Shown here piece by piece: positions 1 through 5,565 of a stretch of DNA of 5,565 nucleotides. Position 1 is the first letter of the stretch; every line of letters starts with the position of its first letter. The notes beneath the pieces were generated by a model. The model was not told the origin of the DNA, made no database searches, and saw only the letters and a program-made list of their open reading frames with translations. Origin of the DNA: Actinomycetes bacterium. GTDB lineage: Bacteria; Actinomycetota; Actinomycetes; Actinomycetales; JAJYRW01. The stretch spans positions 1-5,565 of the forward strand of contig JAJYRW010000115.1 of assembly GCA_021793895.1 (NCBI GenBank). Direction: 5' to 3'. The position numbers were made by a program, and so were the translations under genes.

Positions 1-218
1 CCAGCAAAAGTGTGATGGAGCCAGCGAGGCGCCAAATGCGCGATATACGTGCTTAAGGCTCCACTGAAAGCGCCAGAAGCTACGAGAATGCATAAGCCGG
101 AGCGGGATGCGCGCTAGGCGTGCGTTTCGCTCCACTGAGATCGAGGTTGCCGGAATCCACGGCCCCAGTCGCGCGCGGCCCGTCTTCTGTACCCCCTAAC
201 CGCCAGCCTGCCGTACTC
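1..218. other. 3' flank of guaB3, no supported gene
   Basis: This stretch downstream of guaB3 holds no gene I can support. The only long open frame is on the minus strand, from just inside guaB3's 3' flank (about position 195) to the window edge. It has a possible GTG start at 135 and an ATG at 93, neither with a Shine-Dalgarno sequence. The predicted peptide is rich in Trp, Phe, His and Arg and I do not recognise it. A 10-bp direct repeat (gctccactga) occurs at 58-67 and 129-138. I found no tRNA-like cloverleaf and no convincing terminator hairpin with a T tract for guaB3. A neighbouring gene may begin on the minus strand and run off the left edge, but that is weak inference. Confidence 0.4.
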
Positions 219-1340
219 CTACGCCGGCTGATACGGGGAAACCACGACCTCGACGCGCTGGAATTCCTTCAAATCCGAGTAGCCCGTCGTGGCCATCGCG
301 CGACGGAGCGCTCCCACTAGGTTCATGGTGCCATCGGCGCGGTGGCCCGGGCCCGCCAGAATCTGTTCGAGCGGACCAGAGGTTCCCACGTGCACGCGCT
401 CCCCGCGCGGCAATTCCGGGTGGTGAGCCTCGGAACCCCAGTGCCATCCTTGACCTGGGGCCTCTTCAGCCCGGGCCAGAGCAGCTCCGAGCATCACGGC
501 GTCCGCGCCGCAGGCAACGGCCTTGACCAAATCGCCGGAGCGCCCGACGGCTCCATCCGCGATTACGTGCACGTAGCGGCCACCCGACTCATCCAAATAA
601 TCTCGGCGTGCGGCAGCAACATCGGCCACCGCCGAAGCCATCGGCGCGTGAATGCCCAGGGTCGTGCGAGTGGTCTGCGCCGCTCCCCCACCAAAGCCAA
701 CTAGCACACCCGCGGCACCGGTGCGCATCAAATGCAACGCGGCCGTATAGGTCGCGGCGCCGCCGACAATTACCGGTACATCAAGTTCATAAATAAAGCG
801 CTTTAAATTCAGCGGTTCGGCCTGGCCCGAAACATGCTCAGCGGAAACAGTCGTCCCGCGAATCACGAACAAGTCAACTCCGGCGTCGACAACTGTGCGC
901 CACAGTTGCTGGGTGCGCTGCGGGGATAAAGAGCCGGCAACCACCACGTCGGCGTCCCGAATTTGTTCGAGGCGCTCTGTGATTAGTTCGGGCTTAATAT
1001 CCGCGGCATAGATCTCTTGCATTCGCTTGGTGGCCTGCTCAACCGGGAGCGAAGCAATTTCTTCTAACACACTGGTCGGATCCTCATAGCGGGTCCATAA
1101 TCCCTCGAGGTCCAATACGCCCAGTCCGCCGAATTTACCCAATTGAATCGCCGTTTCTGGGCTCATCACTGAGTCCATTGGGGCAGCGATAATTGGGACC
1201 TCAAACTGATAGGCATCAATCTGCCAGGACAGCGACACCTCCTCCGGATCACGCGTGCGGCGCGAGGGCACCACGGCAATGTCATCAAAGGAGTATGCGC
1301 GTCGGCCGCGCTTGCCTCTACCGATTTCGATCTCAGTCAC
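219..1340 (-). CDS. guaB3: GuaB3 family IMP dehydrogenase-related protein, catalytic Cys missing
   Basis: This 373-residue protein is an actinobacterial GuaB3-type paralogue of IMP dehydrogenase, a cytosolic (beta/alpha)8 barrel. The N-terminus (MTEIEIGRGKRGRRAYSFDD) and the AAPMDSVMSP segment (53-61) are family signatures, so the GTG start at 1340 is well supported. Later segments include the phosphate-binding ADGAVGRSGD (261-270) and KAVACGADAVMLG (273-285). Two things set it apart from true IMPDH. It has no CBS (Bateman) insert, and in the loop GFGGGAAQTTR (215-225) Gln222 occupies the position of the catalytic Cys seen in the GuaB of this window (Cys318). The C-terminal flap with its Arg-Tyr dyad is also absent or unrecognisable. 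To my knowledge the actinobacterial GuaB3 subgroup has no settled function; it is probably not a standard IMP dehydrogenase. No Shine-Dalgarno precedes the start, and a -10-like TAGCCT lies 6 nt upstream, which suggests a leaderless mRNA. Confidence 0.93.
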   Translation of the reverse strand: MTEIEIGRGKRGRRAYSFDDIAVVPSRRTRDPEEVSLSWQIDAYQFEVPIIAAPMDSVMSPETAIQLGKFGGLGVLDLEGLWTRYEDPTSVLEEIASLPVEQATKRMQEIYAADIKPELITERLEQIRDADVVVAGSLSPQRTQQLWRTVVDAGVDLFVIRGTTVSAEHVSGQAEPLNLKRFIYELDVPVIVGGAATYTAALHLMRTGAAGVLVGFGGGAAQTTRTTLGIHAPMASAVADVAAARRDYLDESGGRYVHVIADGAVGRSGDLVKAVACGADAVMLGAALARAEEAPGQGWHWGSEAHHPELPRGERVHVGTSGPLEQILAGPGHRADGTMNLVGALRRAMATTGYSDLKEFQRVEVVVSPYQPA

Positions 1341-1346
1341 GCCATT

Positions 1347-1352
1347 AGGCTA
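1347..1352 (-). promoter_or_regulatory. candidate -10 element for a leaderless guaB3 mRNA
   Basis: Read on the minus strand, TAGCCT fits the actinobacterial TANNNT -10 pattern. It ends 6 nt before the GTG start of guaB3, so transcription would begin at or next to the start codon. No Shine-Dalgarno lies in those 6 nt (AATGGC). A -35 match is poor: CTGACA resembles the consensus but lies 22 nt from the -10. Leaderless GTG starts are common in actinobacteria; the assignment here is inference. Confidence 0.35.
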
Positions 1353-1371
1353 CCGGTCTGGCGTTCCTAGG

Positions 1372-1377
1372 TAATGT
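1372..1377 (+). promoter_or_regulatory. candidate -10 element for the exonuclease gene
   Basis: TAATGT matches TANNNT and ends 9 nt before the ATG at 1387. Initiation 7-10 nt downstream would give either a leaderless mRNA from that ATG, or a roughly 20-nt leader for the alternative ATG at 1405, which has AAGG at 1392-1395 as a possible ribosome-binding site. No clear -35 element is visible. It would sit back to back with the guaB3 promoter in the 46-bp divergent spacer. Confidence 0.3.
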
Positions 1378-1386
1378 CAGTGGGGC

Positions 1387-2143
1387 ATGGCAAGGTTAAG
1401 TGTCATGAGTTCCGTGATGCAAAGTTTGTCGACCATTCCTTGGCCAGACGGTCCGCTCATCGGATTCGACACCGAAACCACTGGCGTCGATGTGAGCGAA
1501 GATCGCATTGTCACCGCCGCCATTGTGGAGGAGATCGACGGCGAAACCCAGGTTCACAACTGGCTACTTGACCCGGGGGTGGAGATCCCCGAGCGCGCCA
1601 CCGAGGTCCACGGCGTTACCACCGAACACGCGCGCGCCCACGGGCTTGATCCGCGCCACGGGCTAGATGAGATCGCTGAGAAAATTGCGGAACACCTGCG
1701 CGAAGAGCGCCCCATCGTCGCCTTCAACGTGGTGTTTGATTTATCAATTTTAGACGCCGAATTACGCCGCTACGAACTCCCTACCGTCTCACAGCGCATA
1801 CCTGGAGAGATCGCTCCCGTTTTGGATCCGCTGGTAATTGATCGCAGCGTGGATCGCTATCGGCGCGGGAAACGCACGTTGGCGCATCTGTGCGAGTTTT
1901 ATCAGGTTTTGCAAGAGGGGGAACTGCACCGAGCAGATGTCGATGTTGCGGCAACCATTGCGGTGCTGCGGGCGCTTTGCGAAAAATATCCCGAATTGGG
2001 GCAGCGCTCTTTAGCTGAAATGCATCAGTGGCAAGTCGATGGCCACCGGACGTGGGCGGAAAGTTTCCGCGAATTCCTAAAGAGTAAGAACCGCCCGCAC
2101 GACGGGGTAGAACTGGACTGGCCCCACCGGCGCTATGCGGTCT

Positions 2144-2145
<2 letters not shown>
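1387..2145 (+). CDS. DnaQ-like (DEDDh) 3'-5' exonuclease
   Basis: This 252-residue cytosolic protein belongs to the DnaQ/RNase T superfamily, which removes nucleotides from 3' ends using two metal ions. All three Exo motifs are present. Exo I is FDTETTG with Asp28 and Glu30. Exo II is AFNVVFDLSIL with Asp118. Exo III is HRADVD with His181 and Asp186, the DEDDh arrangement. It is much longer than an isolated exonuclease domain by about 65 C-terminal residues, ending in a basic and aromatic segment (WPHRRYAV). It is not fused to a polymerase or BRCT domain, so whether it proofreads, repairs or degrades RNA cannot be told. The start is uncertain: ATG 1387 gives 252 residues, and ATG 1405 gives 246 with a better-placed AAGG. 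It is divergent from guaB3 and convergent with guaB, so it is a separate transcription unit between the two IMPDH paralogues. Confidence 0.88.
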
Positions 2146-3772
<1,627 letters not shown>

Positions 3773-3787
<15 letters not shown>

Positions 3788-4403
3788 GCGTCGATACGCG
3801 ATTGCTACCGCGTGCGCGCGGTCGCGGGCGCGAAGTTTGCGGAAAATCCGTCCCACGTGCGTCTTTACCGTGTCGTTGGATAACTCCAGATTGGAGCTGA
3901 TTTCGCGGTTTGATGCCCCCCTCAGCTATGCCCATCAAGACTTGTAACTCACGGCGGCTTAGGGCGATCATTTCATTTAGTTCCGGCTCGTGGTCGCCGG
4001 ACTTTCCCGGCGGCTGACCACCATGGAGTTGATACTCACTGTTCGCCGCCACGTGCGCCAGGGCGCCAAGAAGCTCAGATCGCGTCGCGTCTTTAGGTAA
4101 ATAGCCATGCGCGCCAGCTTGGAAAGCCCGGCGCAATAACTCGACTTCGCGCGGAGCCGCAAGTGCCAGCACAGTGACCTGCGGAGCTTGCGCGCGAATC
4201 CGCTCGATGGCCCTGGTACAACCCATACCGGGAATACCCAGCGCCAAAAGCACCACATCGACGTTTAACTCTTCCCAGTTCGCGAAGAGTTCCTCACCTG
4301 ATCCGACTGCGGCCACGCGCGTGATCCCGGGCAAGGTGGCTAGGGTGCGGCGCAGCGTGACTCGCACTGCGGGTGAATCACCACAGACTAAAACGGAAGG
4401 CAC
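3773..4403 (-). pseudogene. bldM: BldM-like orphan response regulator (LuxR/FixJ-type), frameshifted
   Basis: As read, a GTG start at 4403 opens a frame to TAG 3726-3728 (225 residues), but only residues 1-161 look native. Removing one G from the minus-strand G6 run (plus-strand C6, 3916-3921) restores 209 residues ending at TAG 3773-3775. The restored C-terminus contains a textbook LuxR helix-turn-helix, including NREISSNLELSNDTVKTHV and KLRARDRAHAVAIAYRRG. The N-terminus (MPSVLVCGDSPAVRVTLRR) and the DRAHAVA tail resemble Streptomyces BldM as I recall it, and bldM there also neighbours guaB. The receiver is atypical: Ala54 replaces the phospho-acceptor Asp, only one of the usual acidic pair remains (Asp9), the switch Thr/Ser position is Ala, but Lys104 is kept. 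As it stands the product lacks a DNA-binding domain. The break may be a real recent mutation, a switchable tract or a sequencing error. The start follows the MerR gene by 31 bp with no good Shine-Dalgarno. Confidence 0.8.
3916..3921 (-). other. C6/G6 homopolymer carrying the frameshift
   Basis: The run of six C on the plus strand (six G in the gene) sits at the junction between the intact part of the BldM-like gene and its displaced helix-turn-helix. Five bases instead of six would read AEGASNREIS and restore the gene; six read AEGGIKPRN and destroy it. Homopolymers of this kind are hotspots both for replication slippage and for sequencing error. Confidence 0.85.
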
Positions 4404-4434
4404 CTATTAGGTATCGGCGCCGCAGCAGCCTTCC

Positions 4435-5511
4435 TTAACCGGAGTAAGCCTGCGCTTCGTGCAGGGTTCCAATAAAGGTGCGGACCCGATGAGCACCGGC
4501 GGGGATTTCTGATGGCCAACCCGGTCCGTTCAGCAGGACTGGCACCTCGGGGGCAGCATCGAGGCAATACTCGATCGCCTCGAACATGTCGCGCCCGGGC
4601 TCCGACCAGCTCACCATGACAATGACTTCGGGGTCGCCGTTCTCCACCGTGTCGCGTACAACCGGAACCTGGACCCGGCCGAGCAACACCGCAGCAGGGG
4701 TATCCGACTGGTTCAGCGCTGCCGCTAGAACGTGCGCTCCCAGCGAGGAGACTTCATCCGATGCGGCGCAGACCATGATGCGGCCGCCGTCGAAATCTGT
4801 GTCATCACCATCAATTTGATCCACGTCATCTTCGTCTTGAACTTGAGCGTCTTCAAGGGCGGAGCGGCGCAAATTCATCATTACCGCGCTCTTGATGATT
4901 CCCAGCGGCTCCATACCCGGTTCAACCAGATCGGAGCTTCCAGTCAGCTCGATGACGGCTTTTTTAACTATTTGCGCCCACGTGTCGCCGATGCCGCGGG
5001 CGGAGGCAACAGCTTGGACCAGTTGAATCGCACCCACCTCGTCAAATCCGGTGGCTGCGGTAAGAAGCGCCTCGCGTATTTCGCTGTCATATTTGCGAGA
5101 AGCGAGCTGTTCCGAAGTAAAACCCGGTATTTTTCCGTCGCCTAAAATGTCGGCCGGTTTCGCTTGCCCATTAGGGATGGCGCCACTTGAGTGGGCAGAA
5201 ATTGGTACTGACGGCAGGTAGGTTCCCCCGTCAGAAAGTAGCGAAAGGGGCATTTCTTCATCAACGGCCGTGGCCAGCGCTATGCGCGCAGCCTCCGCCG
5301 GAGCAACCCCTTCAAGTGTTAGCCGCCGCATGATCATCAACCGGGCAATATCTGTACCGGTGTACCGACGATGGGAGCCGCGGGTGTGGTCTGACGGACC
5401 CAGGGCATAACGCCGATCCCAGGTCCGCAACGTCGATGGGGCGACGCCGAGCCGGGATGCCACCGCCGAAACGGAAAGTGCGGGCAGCGGAACGGGTGCG
5501 TCGTGAGACAT
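4435..5511 (-). CDS. MerR-family transcriptional regulator with degenerate B12-binding-like domain
   Basis: The gene encodes a 358-residue DNA-binding regulator if it starts at ATG 5511; the frame is open to ATG 5535 (366 residues). I prefer 5511 because AGAAGGA lies 6 nt upstream, while nothing similar precedes 5535. Residue numbers below count from 5535. Residues 20-60 are a MerR winged helix with LGVAPSTLRTWDRRYALGPS and HRRY. Residues about 140-225 are helical and resemble the helical segment preceding B12-binding domains in CarH-like regulators. Residues 229-249 are a strongly acidic linker. Residues 251-366 look like the Rossmann-like B12 domain, but the expected E/DxHxxG reads EVSSLG (261-266), lacking the cobalt-ligating His. 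Cobalamin sensing is therefore unlikely; ligand and targets are unknown. It is first in a co-directional cluster, 31 bp from the BldM-like gene, so joint transcription with guaB is plausible. Confidence 0.85.
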   Translation of the reverse strand: MSHDAPVPLPALSVSAVASRLGVAPSTLRTWDRRYALGPSDHTRGSHRRYTGTDIARLMIMRRLTLEGVAPAEAARIALATAVDEEMPLSLLSDGGTYLPSVPISAHSSGAIPNGQAKPADILGDGKIPGFTSEQLASRKYDSEIREALLTAATGFDEVGAIQLVQAVASARGIGDTWAQIVKKAVIELTGSSDLVEPGMEPLGIIKSAVMMNLRRSALEDAQVQDEDDVDQIDGDDTDFDGGRIMVCAASDEVSSLGAHVLAAALNQSDTPAAVLLGRVQVPVVRDTVENGDPEVIVMVSWSEPGRDMFEAIEYCLDAAPEVPVLLNGPGWPSEIPAGAHRVRTFIGTLHEAQAYSG

Positions 5512-5517
5512 CCTATT

Positions 5518-5524
5518 TCCTTCT
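5518..5524 (-). promoter_or_regulatory. ribosome-binding site deciding the MerR start at 5511
   Basis: AGAAGGA on the minus strand lies 6 nt before the ATG at 5511, close to ideal. The longer frame starting at 5535 or 5529 would translate through this site. The first eight residues of that longer form (MNMAEGNR) also look like translated leader rather than protein. Confidence 0.65.
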
Positions 5525-5565
5525 GCCATGTTCATTACTTATTCATGATGCGAGATTTTCCCGCC

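Noticed and set aside
58..138. 10-bp repeat gctccactga (two copies, 71 bp apart) as an attachment site or iteron
   Set aside because: It is short, only two copies exist, and there is no integrase or replication gene nearby; chance is a fair explanation.
159..183. GC-rich inverted repeat downstream of guaB3 as a terminator
   Set aside because: The stem is only a few contiguous pairs with a bulge and no T tract follows on the minus strand.
342..704. 120-codon plus-strand frame inside guaB3
   Set aside because: It is antisense to the well-conserved guaB3 barrel and rich in Arg, Ser and His, as expected of a shadow frame in GC-rich DNA.
3977..4258. 93-codon minus-strand frame overlapping the receiver domain
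   Set aside because: It lies within the receiver coding region in another phase, and the receiver frame has clear family features up to position 3921.
4732..5145. 137-codon plus-strand frame inside the MerR gene
   Set aside because: The minus-strand frame shows a MerR domain and covers this stretch fully; the plus frame has no motif.

Overview
The window looks like a chromosomal piece of an Actinomycetota bacterium of moderately high GC. The evidence is an actinobacterial GuaB3 paralogue of IMP dehydrogenase, a BldM-like orphan response regulator encoded directly upstream of guaB, a MerR-type regulator with a degenerate cobalamin-domain-like C-terminus, and GTG starts with little or no Shine-Dalgarno sequence. 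The exact genus cannot be fixed from sequence alone; a member of the Actinomycetales or Micrococcales is my guess.

Layout: 1-218 is the 3' flank of guaB3 and holds no gene I can support, apart from a weak open frame running off the left edge. guaB3 lies at 219-1340 (-). A 46-bp divergent spacer separates it from a DEDDh 3'-5' exonuclease gene at 1387-2145 (+). The exonuclease gene converges on guaB at 2183-3703 (-) across a short spacer built of tandem repeats. Upstream of guaB, in the same direction, are a BldM-like response regulator (3773-4403, -) broken by one extra base in a C6/G6 run, and a MerR-family regulator (4435 to about 5511, -). MerR, the BldM-like gene and guaB probably form a co-directional cluster with spacers of 31 and 69 bp.

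Functionally the core is guanine nucleotide synthesis. GuaB makes XMP from IMP. GuaB3 keeps the barrel but has lost the catalytic cysteine, the CBS pair and the mobile flap, so it is probably not an ordinary IMP dehydrogenase. The two regulators upstream of guaB lack the residues that would let them sense the classical signal of their fold: the response regulator has Ala at the phospho-Asp position, and the MerR protein lacks the cobalamin-ligating His.

I see no mobile element, CRISPR array, tRNA or rRNA. I do not think the window contains a wholly new multi-gene system. The points most worth checking are the frameshifted BldM-like gene, its natural phospho-site loss, and three evenly spaced dyad boxes between it and guaB.
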